NCBI RefSeq assembly: GCF_021646685.1
Contig: NZ_JAKJHW010000002.1
Coordinates: forward strand, 124,001 to 188,000
DNA: 64,000 nucleotides
Direction of reading: 5' to 3'
DNA from: Pseudalkalibacillus salsuginis
GTDB lineage: Bacteria; Bacillota; Bacilli; Bacillales; Fictibacillaceae
Part shown: positions 46,198 to 54,439 of the stretch, piece by piece
Layout of the letters: the number at the start of each line of letters is the position of its first letter
Numbering within the stretch: the first letter of the stretch is position 1
Translations under genes and position numbers: made by a program
Notes under the pieces: model-generated
Seen by the model: the letters and a program-made list of their open reading frames with translations, nothing else
Told to the model about the DNA's origin: nothing
Databases searched by the model: none

Positions 46198-47823
46198 TCA
46201 ACCCAACTGTGTTCTTTTTTCTTTTGCAGCTTCATAATTGCCGATATAGCTTTTCAACTGCTGATCTTCCAGCCAGTACGTCCGATCCATCAGTTTATTC
46301 AAAAAGTACCTGTCATGCGATACGACAAGGATCGTCCCTTTGAAACCTTCCAGTGCCTCTTCCAGGGCTTCCCGTGATTCTATATCAAGATGGTTTGTCG
46401 GCTCATCCAGCAATAACAGGTTATAGTTCTCAGACATCATTTGTGCCAATCGTAACCGTGTCCGTTCACCACCACTTAAATTATCCACCTTTTGAAATAC
46501 GTCTTTTCCGAAGAACAAAAACCGGCTCAGGCGATATCGGGCCTCTCCTTCCTCGACCTTAGCGATATCCCGATATGCATCCAGCACAGTCCAGTTTTCG
46601 TAGCCTGTCAGTCCTTTTTGAGAAAGATAACCGACCTTCACCGATGCACCGATCCGGACATCACCTCCATCAGCAGGAACTTCACCTAATATCAAACGGA
46701 GAAGGGTCGATTTGCCGACCCCATTCTTACCAATGATAGCGGCTCTTTCCTGATACTGTACCAGCATATTCAAATTGGTAAACAAAATTCGGTCTTCCAT
46801 CTTTTTCGTTACCTTTTCGAATATGATTACATCCTTGCCGCTGCGTTTAGCAGTGGTGAATTCCAGGGATGCTGTCTTCCGTTTGAGCTTCGGACGTTCG
46901 ATCTTGTTCATGCGTTCCAATGCCCGTTCCATGTTGCGGGCGCGTTTATGCATATTCGGATTATCAGCACGGATCGCCCAATCCCGCATCCGTTTGATCG
47001 CTTCCTTCATCTTTTGGATTTTCTTCTGTTGATCCTGATAAGTCTGGAATTCAAGCAACAGGCGTTTTTCTTTTTCTTTTATGAAGGTCGAATAATTCCC
47101 TTTGTATTCTTCAATGCCTCCTGAATCGATTTCCATCGTCTTTGTCACGACTGCATCAAGGAAATAACGGTCATGCGAGATGATGACAACCGCACCATCA
47201 TAGTTCTTGATATACTCCTCCAACCAGTCGAGTGCCTCCATATCGAGATGGTTCGTCGGTTCATCAAGTAATAGCAAATTTGGTTCTTCAAGCAGGATTG
47301 CAGCTAGTCCGACTTTCGTTTGTTCACCTCCACTCAAAGATTGGAACGGATGATCACTTAGATGTTCGAGTCCGAGGCCATGCAATACCCCTTTGATTTT
47401 CGATTCAACGGCATAACCATTCACTTCTTCCAAGCGATCCTGAAGCTTACTGAATTTCTTGAAATGCTTGTCAAGGTCAGCTTGCTCTTCAGGATCTGCC
47501 ATTTTTTCAGTGACCTGTTTCAATTGTTGTTCGATTTCATAAACCTCGTGGAAGGATTGCTTCAATACCTCTGCCACCATCAAGTTCCCCGCAATATCTG
47601 GTATTTGGTCAAGCATACCGGTCGTGAGTTCTTTCTTGTACGAAATATTGCCTTTATCTACATGCTCTATTCCAGCTATGCATTTCATCAATGTTGATTT
47701 TCCTGCACCATTAGGACCAATCAGTGCAATACGTTCATTCTCATGAATTTGTAAAGATATATTTTCAAAAATCCAAGTACCTGCATACATTTTAGCTATA
47801 TGATTTACTGATGTTACGATCAT
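46198..47823 (-). CDS. ABC-F family ATPase (translation factor or ribosome protection)
   Basis: A 541-residue protein with two ABC domains and no membrane segment. Domain 1: GPNGAGKST, SLSGGEQTK, LLLLDEPTNHLDMEALDWLE; domain 2: GKNGVGKST, NLSGGERTR, LLLLDEPTNHLDIESREALE. Between them lies a charged helical linker of about 80 residues that in this family contacts P-site tRNA. Members rescue stalled ribosomes or confer resistance to antibiotics acting at the peptidyl-transferase centre. ATG 47823 (MIVTSVN) has AAGGAG upstream. An upstream leader ORF and intrinsic terminator suggest attenuation control of the antibiotic-responsive type. Substrate range cannot be read from sequence. Confidence 0.88.
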   Translation of the reverse strand: MIVTSVNHIAKMYAGTWIFENISLQIHENERIALIGPNGAGKSTLMKCIAGIEHVDKGNISYKKELTTGMLDQIPDIAGNLMVAEVLKQSFHEVYEIEQQLKQVTEKMADPEEQADLDKHFKKFSKLQDRLEEVNGYAVESKIKGVLHGLGLEHLSDHPFQSLSGGEQTKVGLAAILLEEPNLLLLDEPTNHLDMEALDWLEEYIKNYDGAVVIISHDRYFLDAVVTKTMEIDSGGIEEYKGNYSTFIKEKEKRLLLEFQTYQDQQKKIQKMKEAIKRMRDWAIRADNPNMHKRARNMERALERMNKIERPKLKRKTASLEFTTAKRSGKDVIIFEKVTKKMEDRILFTNLNMLVQYQERAAIIGKNGVGKSTLLRLILGEVPADGGDVRIGASVKVGYLSQKGLTGYENWTVLDAYRDIAKVEEGEARYRLSRFLFFGKDVFQKVDNLSGGERTRLRLAQMMSENYNLLLLDEPTNHLDIESREALEEALEGFKGTILVVSHDRYFLNKLMDRTYWLEDQQLKSYIGNYEAAKEKRTQLG

Positions 47824-47930
47824 GAAATTAGTCTCCTTTACGATGAAAGTCAAATTATCATCTAATACTCAACTTTATATTTCATTAGCCTGATATGACC
47901 TTACGATTCATTTTCAAGATTTTTAGACAA

Positions 47931-47964
47931 CAAAAAACCATGAGCAAGCTGACCTGCCCATGGT
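47931..47964 (-). terminator. Leader terminator ahead of the ABC-F gene
   Basis: On the minus strand ACCATG and GCA pair with TGC and CATGGT (one G-T between) around an eight-base loop, followed immediately by T6. It lies 38 bases after the leader ORF stop and 108 bases before the ABC-F start, so it must be passed for the gene to be expressed. Confidence 0.8.
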
Positions 47965-48002
47965 ATCCGTTCATTATAAGGATGAAAGGGGTAAGGTTTT
48001 GC

Positions 48003-48128
48003 TTACGTTTTGATCGATTCCGCATCTGGAAAAATGGACATACTTCTCCCGTCAAACGCAAATTTATGCGTAATAGAACGGACTTCGACTGTCAACCAAT
48101 CCAAAATGCGCAACAATCCTGTAAGCAT
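48003..48128 (-). CDS. 41-residue leader peptide upstream of the ABC-F gene
   Basis: A small frame from ATG 48128 to TAA 48003, with an AGGGGG...AAGGA ribosome site. It reads MLTGLLRILDWLTVEVRSIT and continues to SMSIFPDAESIKT. The ribosome site can pair with CCTTACCCC located just after its own stop (9 pairs with a two-base bulge). Together with the terminator downstream this resembles translation-coupled attenuation. It could instead encode a functional small protein; I do not recognise a family. Confidence 0.6.
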   Translation of the reverse strand: MLTGLLRILDWLTVEVRSITHKFAFDGRSMSIFPDAESIKT

Positions 48129-48163
48129 TCCTTACACCCCCTAATTTCAATAGTAATAATTTT

Positions 48164-48192
48164 ATATTACCGTAAAAATTCCAGTTCAGCAA
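48164..48192 (-). promoter_or_regulatory. Candidate promoter for the ABC-F leader transcript
   Basis: On the minus strand TTGCTG (48192-48187), a 17-base spacer, and TAATAT (48169-48164). Weak match but well placed, about 36 bases before the leader ORF. Confidence 0.4.
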
Positions 48193-48198
48193 GCCTGT

Positions 48199-48990
48199 TC
48201 ATGCCGTTTTGTGCCACATCGTCCAGCGCCCGATATCTTTGAAGCCTAAACGCTTGTAAATTGAGCCTGCCGCCGGATTATCGTAAAACAGACACAAAGT
48301 CTTCCCCTCTTTCAAGACGTCTTCACAAAGTGCACTCAAACATCTGGAAGCAAGACCTTTATTACGGAAGCCCGTGTCAGTACAGACACCTACAACCATC
48401 GCTGACATCGAGTTTTCTGCAGTCGTGGAAACACTTGTAATTGCAGTATCTCCTTCTTTAATGAAATATGTACGTCCTGTTTTCGATTGAATCGAATGGA
48501 GCATACTTTCCCGTGAAGCGATAGAACTTGAGAACTCTTCAATTCTTTCACGCAATGAAAATATCGCTTCCACATCTTCCTCTCCAGCAATACGTATATC
48601 CTCCCGTTCAAGTTCAAGTCCTAATACGTCCCCATTGGTCATTTCCGCAAAATACATCCCTTTTTTCTTATTCGAGGAGATATAAGGTGCGAATTGATCA
48701 ATTATGTCCTCTTTTCCTGATAAGATTTGGAAGTTTTCGTCCGAAGTAATGATGTTCGCGAATCCCTCCACGTCGAATGGGCCTTTAGCGTATGGGATGA
48801 AATTACCTTTATAGCGAAGTAGGATGGCAATCATATGGCCTTTATCATCCCATTCACCCCAAACTTGCTGAAAATCTGCGTCATAACCGAAGTTTTCGAT
48901 ATCTCCGATGATGAACAGGTTCAAAGCACGTTCTTCACTTAAATATCCCATGACTTGTTCGTGATCATTTGCTGTTAGTTTTCTAATCAA
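48199..48990 (-). CDS. GNAT-family N-acetyltransferase
   Basis: A 263-residue protein with an N-terminal half of degenerate GNAT type (residues 1-130) and a C-terminal GNAT domain: ITSVSTTAENSMSAMVVGVCTDTGFRNKGLASRCLSALC (beta4, motif A) and LFYDNPAAGSIYKRLGFKDIGRW. Acetyl-CoA-dependent transfer to an unknown substrate. The start is TTG at 48990 with GGGGAGGGG six bases upstream; the longer open frame has no ribosome site. It follows the HEAT-repeat gene after 84 bases. Confidence 0.82.
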   Translation of the reverse strand: MIRKLTANDHEQVMGYLSEERALNLFIIGDIENFGYDADFQQVWGEWDDKGHMIAILLRYKGNFIPYAKGPFDVEGFANIITSDENFQILSGKEDIIDQFAPYISSNKKKGMYFAEMTNGDVLGLELEREDIRIAGEEDVEAIFSLRERIEEFSSSIASRESMLHSIQSKTGRTYFIKEGDTAITSVSTTAENSMSAMVVGVCTDTGFRNKGLASRCLSALCEDVLKEGKTLCLFYDNPAAGSIYKRLGFKDIGRWTMWHKTA

Positions 48991-49074
48991 GTTGATCCCC
49001 TCCCCGAAACTGTAATAAGACCATTTTACAGATTCATAGAATGGAATCAACTACTTTTTGGAAATTCACTAAAA

Positions 49075-49887
49075 TTATTTCGCTGGTTCCTTAACTGCTT
49101 TCTCTAAATTCCGCCGAGCCTTATCCACAGCTCGCTGGATAGGCTTCCTATCATCCGATTCCAACATCGCCAACAGCCTTTCCCCTTTTTCATGAAAGGG
49201 TCTTGCAGCAGCAGCCGAGAATACCATTGCAATATTCCACCTTATATTCACATTCTCTGATTCAACAAGTGATTTCAACCAAGTTATCACATAGTTCGGA
49301 TACCGTTTCAACAACCCGTCCCCAATTGCAAACGCCCCAAGATTTTTCTTTACATAATCCGATTCATCTTGCATGAGTGGCTCTAGGATTCGTAACAGTT
49401 CTGGAGCATGTGATTCGTCAAGTGATTTACTCGCATACATGATTGCAAGGACCGTTGCACGCCTAACCTTCTCGGATTCATCCTCTTTCCATACATTGAT
49501 GACAGGATAGAAAGTATCATAGTGTTTTGCTAAGACTTCACCACAGCCACCAGCAGCCCATTCCCTTACCTCCCAATTTTCATCATCAGAAATTTGATGT
49601 AACAGCCTGGCACCCTCTTCAGGGAAATTCCCAAAACATTCAGATATCAAATGAGCACAAATTTCTTTCGCAGAGGGGCTTTCAGAATTCCCAAAATGAC
49701 TTGTAACATTCCTAAGGGTAGCGGTATCCTCTTTTAGTTCCTTCAATAGCCAATCGGTGACTTTTCGTTTAACATGCGCAGGTGCTGTACCTGCATGGTT
49801 CGTTTTCTCTTTTCCCAATAAATTGATGATTTCTTCCCAATCATGAAGGTTAATTGCTTCTGCAACAGATTTCTTCAGATCCTTCAT
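49075..49887 (-). CDS. HEAT-repeat protein related to AlkD-type DNA alkylation repair proteins
   Basis: A 270-residue all-helical protein with repeated helix pairs (WEVREWAAGGCGEVLAKHYD; DESEKVRRATVLAIMYAS; DESDYVKKNLGAFAIGDGLL; VNIRWNIAMVFSAAAA). This is the ALR/HEAT-like layout of AlkD/AlkC-family proteins, but I cannot see enough to claim glycosylase activity. ATG 49887 with AGGAG nine bases upstream, five bases after the acetyltransferase stop, so the two are co-transcribed. Confidence 0.7.
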   Translation of the reverse strand: MKDLKKSVAEAINLHDWEEIINLLGKEKTNHAGTAPAHVKRKVTDWLLKELKEDTATLRNVTSHFGNSESPSAKEICAHLISECFGNFPEEGARLLHQISDDENWEVREWAAGGCGEVLAKHYDTFYPVINVWKEDESEKVRRATVLAIMYASKSLDESHAPELLRILEPLMQDESDYVKKNLGAFAIGDGLLKRYPNYVITWLKSLVESENVNIRWNIAMVFSAAAARPFHEKGERLLAMLESDDRKPIQRAVDKARRNLEKAVKEPAK

Positions 49888-49892
49888 TTTTT

Positions 49893-50432
49893 TCAACTCC
49901 TGATCCTCTCAATCAATAGGCAGTTTTCTTTTTTTCCTTCGTGTAGTTCATGGGAAACCAATCGTCTGACAGTCCGGAAACCACATTTTTCATAACAGCG
50001 TAGGGCACGATGATTCCGTACCTGTGGATCCATAACTACTTTTTCTGCACCTGATGCATGGAACAGGTAATCGACAACCGTATTAACAAGCTTCGTTCCA
50101 ACCCCTCGGTTCTGATAGTTAAGCTCTCCGATAAATTGATCCATCCCATATAATGATTCATCAAATTTATAACCATAAATTCTTTTCTCTTCCTCGGATA
50201 AAGGGTAATATTGAACATAACCAATCGGTTTTTGGTCCCATATCACCAAATTTTTAAAAACCCCATCATCACTTTCATAGAAATGCTCATAGACTTTATG
50301 GAGGTCATGTGGGCGGTCACGGCCTTCATACCATTGCAGAACTTCTGGATCATTCAGCCATTTGACCAGCAATAAAGCATCATCTTTTTCCAATGGCCGT
50401 ATGAACAAGTTTCCTGATTCAATCACCGTCAT
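49893..50432 (-). CDS. GNAT acetyltransferase of AAC(6')/siderophore type
   Basis: A 179-residue single-domain GNAT: WLNDPEVLQWYEGRDRPHDL near residue 25, IGYVQYYPL, GMDQFIGELNYQNRGVGTKLV (acetyl-CoA loop) and VRNHRALRCYEKCGFRTVR. The pattern resembles aminoglycoside 6'-acetyltransferase-like proteins common in Bacillus genomes; resistance activity is not implied. The ribosome site GGAAAGG is only three bases from the ATG at 50432, so GTG at 50426 is an alternative start. Confidence 0.78.
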   Translation of the reverse strand: MTVIESGNLFIRPLEKDDALLLVKWLNDPEVLQWYEGRDRPHDLHKVYEHFYESDDGVFKNLVIWDQKPIGYVQYYPLSEEEKRIYGYKFDESLYGMDQFIGELNYQNRGVGTKLVNTVVDYLFHASGAEKVVMDPQVRNHRALRCYEKCGFRTVRRLVSHELHEGKKENCLLIERIRS

Positions 50433-50475
50433 CAACCTTTCCGGACTATAGTACGTTGAAATGGAGGTCTTACAT

Positions 50476-50928
50476 ATGATTCATTCATCCGCATTACGTT
50501 ATATCATATACTTGATTTTGTACAGCGCATTGCTGATCACTGGGTTTAAGACTGAAGAATTGCTTCATGTCAAAGCAACAGAGAGTTTTCTGCTTACCCC
50601 AGTCTTCTATTATTCCATCTTGTTTCCGATATTGGTCGGGATGTTACTGGCTTTTCCACTTGGCGATTTTTCATTGAAAAAAAGCCGGAATTTGAAAATC
50701 AGTTGGGAAAAGCTGCTTATATTTGGAATTCCTTCGCTTCTCGTCTTGCTTTTTCCTGCTTATTATTTTTCGCTATTCGGCTGGGGCGACTTGATTCCAT
50801 TTGCTGACTTACTCTATGGAAACCAAAAACTCCATTTCTTTGCGGGAATTGTATTCGGTTTTACGATCGTTTACAGCATTGATGAAAAAGAGCAGTCAGA
50901 AGATGATCCAGGAAAGGAGGAAGGATGA
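50476..50928 (+). CDS. Hypothetical membrane protein
   Basis: A 150-residue protein with four hydrophobic segments (ALRYIIYLILYSALLITGF; TPVFYYSILFPILVGMLLAF; LLIFGIPSLLVLLFPAYYF; LHFFAGIVFGFTIVYSI) and a charged tail. ATG 50476 with GGAGG upstream. It overlaps the methyltransferase gene by one base, so the two form an operon. I recognise no family. Confidence 0.75.
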   Translation: MIHSSALRYIIYLILYSALLITGFKTEELLHVKATESFLLTPVFYYSILFPILVGMLLAFPLGDFSLKKSRNLKISWEKLLIFGIPSLLVLLFPAYYFSLFGWGDLIPFADLLYGNQKLHFFAGIVFGFTIVYSIDEKEQSEDDPGKEEG

Positions 50929-51560
50929 TGAATTTAGAGAGTTACATCCAATCGCTTTTTGTCCAGAAAGATGAAGAGCTTGAAAAGATCACCGACAGTT
51001 TGCTTCAAGCGGGGATGCCGACCATCTCTGTTTCACCTGAGTCTGGCAAATTATTGACTCTGCTTGTTAAAATTTCAGGGGCACAAAACCTTCTAGAAAT
51101 CGGTGCTTTAGGCGGTTATAGCGGAATTTGCCTGCTGAGAGGGGATGACATTGCCAATCTGACTTCATTGGAATTGCATGAAACTTATGCGGATATGGCG
51201 AAACAACATGTAGAAGAAGCTGGGTTTAAAGACCGTGTCCGATATAAAATCGGTCCTGCGCTCGATTCATTGAAACAACTTAAAAGGGACCGCATTACTT
51301 ATGACTTCTTCTTTATTGACGCCGATAAAGGAAACTATGTGAACTACTTGGACTATTGTATCCAATTAGCTAGTCCCGGGGCATTAATCATAGCGGACAA
51401 TACCCTATGGGGCGGTGAAGTCCTTAATGAGCATACAGAAAATAAAGATACGAAAGCTTTACAAACCTATAACCGGAAAGTGGCTGATCATCCTCAACTA
51501 GAAAGTCTCCTGGTTCCGCTTGGCGACGGATTGACGATTGCCCGGTTAAAATCGAAATGA
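50928..51560 (+). CDS. O-methyltransferase family 3 (YrrM-like)
   Basis: A 210-residue SAM-dependent methyltransferase with motif I LLEIGALGGYSGICLL and the metal/SAM region FFIDADKGNYVNYLDY, then LIIADNTLWGG. The fold is that of catechol/caffeoyl-CoA O-methyltransferases; the B. subtilis relative YrrM (TrmR) methylates tRNA uridine. This could be TrmR or a small-molecule paralogue. I prefer ATG 50928 (AAAGGAGG seven bases upstream) over ATG 50925. Confidence 0.85.
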   Translation: MNLESYIQSLFVQKDEELEKITDSLLQAGMPTISVSPESGKLLTLLVKISGAQNLLEIGALGGYSGICLLRGDDIANLTSLELHETYADMAKQHVEEAGFKDRVRYKIGPALDSLKQLKRDRITYDFFFIDADKGNYVNYLDYCIQLASPGALIIADNTLWGGEVLNEHTENKDTKALQTYNRKVADHPQLESLLVPLGDGLTIARLKSK

Positions 51561-51587
51561 TAAATAGGAATGACGACCATAGTTTAC

Positions 51588-51626
51588 GAACAGGAGCCTG
51601 GCACCGATCGTGTCCTGCTCTTTTTT
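51588..51626 (+). terminator. Methyltransferase gene terminator
   Basis: An eight-position outer stem GAACAGGA/TCCTGCTC (one mismatch) with inner pairing, followed by T6. Confidence 0.8.
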
Positions 51627-51660
51627 CATTGCACATGATAATCACAAAACAACTTGAATC

Positions 51661-51836
51661 CAAGAAAAGCGGAAACGCCCTGACCAGCCACGAAGGTCAC
51701 TGGAAGTCCGACGAGGAGGCTCGAACCAAACAAAGTTCGGTTCTGCGTGGGTGAACACTTCGATCCTAAATCAATGTGTCGACCGCCGCAGGAGGACTGA
51801 AGTGATCCAAGTGGTTGGGCGGTGGAGCTAGACATC
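51661..51836 (+). repeat. Dispersed repeat, copy B
   Basis: Full core copy, from AAGAAAAGCGGAAACGCCC to GGAGCTAGACATC, same orientation as copy A. Confidence 0.9.
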
Positions 51837-51895
51837 AAGAAAAGCGGAAACGCCCTGACCAGTCACGAAGGTTACTGGAAGTCCGACGAGGAGGC
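51837..51895 (+). repeat. Dispersed repeat, copy C (5' fragment)
   Basis: Starts at the end of copy B and repeats its first ~59 bases, then breaks off after GACGAGGAGGCA into unrelated sequence. Confidence 0.9.
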
Positions 51896-52024
51896 AGGTG
51901 ACGGAATCTTAAACCTGCCATCCAGCGGTCAAATGATGCTGTCTACCATCTATTAGGATACGAACGAGGGAAAATGACCGATCTGTCTGGCCGATGAAAA
52001 AATCGGTGTTTAACGATACTTGTA

Positions 52025-52053
52025 TTGGGTATTTTAAGAAATAAGCTTATACA
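52025..52053 (+). promoter_or_regulatory. Candidate promoter for the terC riboswitch transcript
   Basis: TTGGGT, 17 bases, TATACA. The start would be near 52060, upstream of the aptamer. A second TTGTTC-16-TAGAAT at 52084-52111 starts too late to include the aptamer. Confidence 0.5.
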
Positions 52054-52109
52054 TCAAAGATAACCGTCCACTGCCAAAAAAGCTTGTTCATTTTTATAGT
52101 TACCTTAGA

Positions 52110-52254
52110 ATTTCAAAGGGGAGTAGCTTTAACAATTTCGTCGTCAATCCAGAGGGATTCCCTCTCGGCGTTATTGGCAACTCGATGTTGTTAGCAAGAC
52201 CTTTGCCTCTAATGGTAAGGGTTTTTTTGTATGGAAAGACTCTACCATTAGGGG
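52110..52254 (+). ncRNA. yybP-ykoY manganese riboswitch with transcription-termination platform
   Basis: Conserved aptamer features: CAAAGG (52114-52119) pairs with CCTTTG (52200-52205), with GGGGAGTAGC at the 5' side and GCAAGACCTTTGCC at the 3' side. ACCTTTGCC (52199-52207) can instead pair fully with GGTAAGGGT (52214-52222), followed by T7: an intrinsic terminator. CCTCTAATGGTA (52206-52217) can also pair with TACCATTAGGGG (52243-52254), an antiterminator. The known family turns genes on when Mn2+ binds. Confidence 0.85.
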
Positions 52255-52286
52255 ATCAAGTCTTTCTTCTGAAAGGAGCCATTATG

Positions 52287-53090
52287 ATGGATTCACTTTG
52301 GTTGGAGTATGCGTGGACTTTACTGATATTGATTGGGCTTGAGGGCTTACTATCCGCCGATAATGCCTTAGTCATTGCTGTCATGGTGAAACACCTCCCT
52401 AAAGAACAACGTAAAAAGGCTCTCTTTTATGGGATTCTCGGTGCATTTGTCTTCAGATTTTCTGCCTTGTTCGCAATCTCATTTCTCGTCAATGTTTGGC
52501 AGGTGCAAGCAATTGGTGCCGCCTATCTAATGTTCATCGGGCTAAAACATATTTATAAACAATACCGGATTAAGAATCAAGGACATGTAGAGGAAAAGAC
52601 AGAAGAAATAGTCAGTGCAAAAGGATTCTGGAAAACAGTTGTACAGGTTGAATTAGCAGACATCGCCTTTGCTGTCGATTCCATATTGGCTGCAGTCGCG
52701 CTAGCACTCGCGCTTCCCGAAACCCCGCTTCCACAAATCGGCGGAATGGATGGAGGACAGTTTGCTGTCATTTTCCTAGGAGGGTTTATCGGATTATTAC
52801 TCATCCGGACGGCTGCCACTTATATATCCAAGGTGCTGAGAAAGCGACCTGGCCTTGAAACAGCCGCATACCTCATCGTCACCTGGGTCGGTGTGAAACT
52901 TGTCGTTCTTACCTTATCCCATAAAAAAATAGGGATCATTTCAGAACACTTTGCGCACAGTATCCCATGGAAGTTTACATTCTACAGCATACTAGTCGCA
53001 ATTGCTGTTGCTGGATGGATTCTATCTGACCAGAAAAAAGAACCTGGAACAAAGCGGAAACAATCAAAAGAACAAACTGGAAACACTTAA
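52287..53090 (+). CDS. TerC family membrane protein (probable Mn2+ exporter)
   Basis: A 267-residue TerC protein with about seven helices. Metal-site acidic motifs: GLEGLLSADNALVIAVMV near the start and VQVELADIAFAVDSILAAVALALALP in the middle. In B. subtilis the TerC proteins YceF, YkoY and YjbE act in manganese efflux or metallation of secreted enzymes, and ykoY is under the same riboswitch class found here. The starts 52284 and 52287 are both ATG; 52287 is eight bases from AAAGGAG. The charged C-terminal tail (last 20 residues) is cytosolic. Confidence 0.9.
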   Translation: MDSLWLEYAWTLLILIGLEGLLSADNALVIAVMVKHLPKEQRKKALFYGILGAFVFRFSALFAISFLVNVWQVQAIGAAYLMFIGLKHIYKQYRIKNQGHVEEKTEEIVSAKGFWKTVVQVELADIAFAVDSILAAVALALALPETPLPQIGGMDGGQFAVIFLGGFIGLLLIRTAATYISKVLRKRPGLETAAYLIVTWVGVKLVVLTLSHKKIGIISEHFAHSIPWKFTFYSILVAIAVAGWILSDQKKEPGTKRKQSKEQTGNT

Positions 53091-53165
53091 ATGTTCTTAC
53101 CGGATCGCCCGTGGGAAAAGGGACTTCGCAAATACAAGCAATGGAATGAAAGTGCTGAAGATAAA

Positions 53166-53210
53166 AAGGGAGCGGATTTACGGTACATATGCCGCAGCTG
53201 CTCCCTTCTT
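53166..53210. terminator. Terminator between convergent terC and cotJC
   Basis: GGGAGC/GCTCCC outer stem with further inner pairing. Five T follow on the minus strand; a weaker TTCTTCTT follows on the plus strand. Confidence 0.65.
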
Positions 53211-53217
53211 CTTGATG

Positions 53218-53787
53218 TTAAAAAATCTTCTTGCGGTCACGTTCATCTTTCAAGATTTCCACTGCTTCCCTAAAACGTTGTGAGTGGACAACTTCACGTT
53301 CCCTTAGAAAGCTGAGGCCATCGTTCAGATCCGGATCATCACTCATATTGATGATCCACTGATATGTAGCCCTTGCCTTTTCTTCAGCAGCAATGTCTTC
53401 ATATAAATCAGCAATAGGGTCTCCCTTTGCCTGGATATAAGTTGCAGTCCAAGGTGCACCTGCCGCATTATGATAAAAAAGTGCGTTATCATGGTTAGCA
53501 TAATGGTCACCGAGCCCTGCTTCCTTCATCTCATCTGGGGTAGCATCTTTAGTAAGCTTATAAACCATCGTTGCAATCATCTCTAAGTGTGCAAACTCTT
53601 CCGTACCGATATCCGTCAACAATCCGACTACTTTATCCGGTATCGAGTAACGTTGATTCAGATATCTCAACGCTGCTGCTAATTCTCCATCTGCCCCACC
53701 ATATTGTTCAATCAGGAATTTCGCCAACATGGGATTGCACTTGCTTACCTTGACAGGATATTGTAGTTTCTTTTCATAGACCCACAT
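53218..53787 (-). CDS. cotJC: Spore coat protein CotJC (manganese-catalase family)
   Basis: A 189-residue ferritin-like four-helix protein of the Mn-catalase family. The metal-ligand helices are visible: LIEQYGGADGELAAALRYLNQRY, IGTEEFAHLEMIATMV, DIAAEEKARATYQWII and REREVVHSQRFREAVEIL. Present in the spore coat or inner layers in relatives. ATG with AGGAGG upstream. It follows cotJB after 38 bases; the operon would be read in the mother cell during sporulation (sigma-E in B. subtilis). Confidence 0.95.
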   Translation of the reverse strand: MWVYEKKLQYPVKVSKCNPMLAKFLIEQYGGADGELAAALRYLNQRYSIPDKVVGLLTDIGTEEFAHLEMIATMVYKLTKDATPDEMKEAGLGDHYANHDNALFYHNAAGAPWTATYIQAKGDPIADLYEDIAAEEKARATYQWIINMSDDPDLNDGLSFLREREVVHSQRFREAVEILKDERDRKKIF

Positions 53788-53825
53788 GGTTCAGCGCATA
53801 CCTCCTTATAGTAGTAGTCAGTTGA

Positions 53826-54095
53826 TCACATCTGCCAAGGCCATGGAGGATCATCCCAATTCCAAGGATATCCGGAGTAGCTTTGACCATATTGCATCAA
53901 CGGGCCGTATTTCTTTTCAATCTTTTGCCGCAGTCTCATCCCCTTTTCAGCAAACTCATTGAATTGCTTGATCGAATCATAATCCTCTGGATGGGTATCA
54001 AGATAAAGGGTCAATTCGACCAGGACAAAATCAATTTCCTGGAGTTGTTTCATCCATTGATAAAACTCATCCGGCATCTGTTTGGGATTTGCCAC
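53826..54095 (-). CDS. cotJB: Spore coat protein CotJB
   Basis: An 89-residue protein matching CotJB: PDEFYQWMKQLQEIDFVLVE, then LYLDTHPEDYDSIKQFNEF and a Trp-rich C-terminus (YPWNWDDPPWPWQM). The start is GTG directly after the cotJA TAG, using the GAGGAGGAG that encodes the last residues of CotJA as ribosome site. Confidence 0.93.
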   Translation of the reverse strand: MANPKQMPDEFYQWMKQLQEIDFVLVELTLYLDTHPEDYDSIKQFNEFAEKGMRLRQKIEKKYGPLMQYGQSYSGYPWNWDDPPWPWQM

Positions 54096-54323
54096 CTACT
54101 CCTCCTCCTCTCGTTTCTTCTTATAAGGATTGCTGTATGGTGCATACAATGCGGGCCAGAGTGTACCTTTAAATAGTGCTGTGGAGGGATCGAATTGCTT
54201 CAAGCCATAAGGTTGATAACCTAAATAAAGATTTGGTGGGGTTTCGTAGTATTTGATTTCTAACGGTGGACACGGGTCATTCGGTCCAATATAGGGACGC
54301 CAGGATTTTCTATAGGTGCTCAT
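54096..54323 (-). CDS. cotJA: Spore coat protein CotJA
   Basis: A 75-residue CotJA: RKSWRPYIGPNDPCPPLEIK, then YYETPPNLYLGYQPYGLKQF and a glutamate-rich end. First gene of the operon; ATG with GGGAGG upstream. With CotJB and CotJC it marks the organism as a spore former. Confidence 0.93.
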   Translation of the reverse strand: MSTYRKSWRPYIGPNDPCPPLEIKYYETPPNLYLGYQPYGLKQFDPSTALFKGTLWPALYAPYSNPYKKKREEEE

Positions 54324-54439
54324 TACGGTTAAAACCTCCCTATAAACAATGTCATATACACCTTATTCAAGTTCAACGAACAATAGACCTCAATAAACTT
54401 TCATGCGGGGTGAAGCGTTTTAGGCTTAACAGTTTTAAC

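Noticed and set aside
52185-52286. Upstream extension of the terC reading frame to 52185
   Set aside because: It runs through the riboswitch terminator and antiterminator and has no ribosome site; the good site is at 52274-52278.
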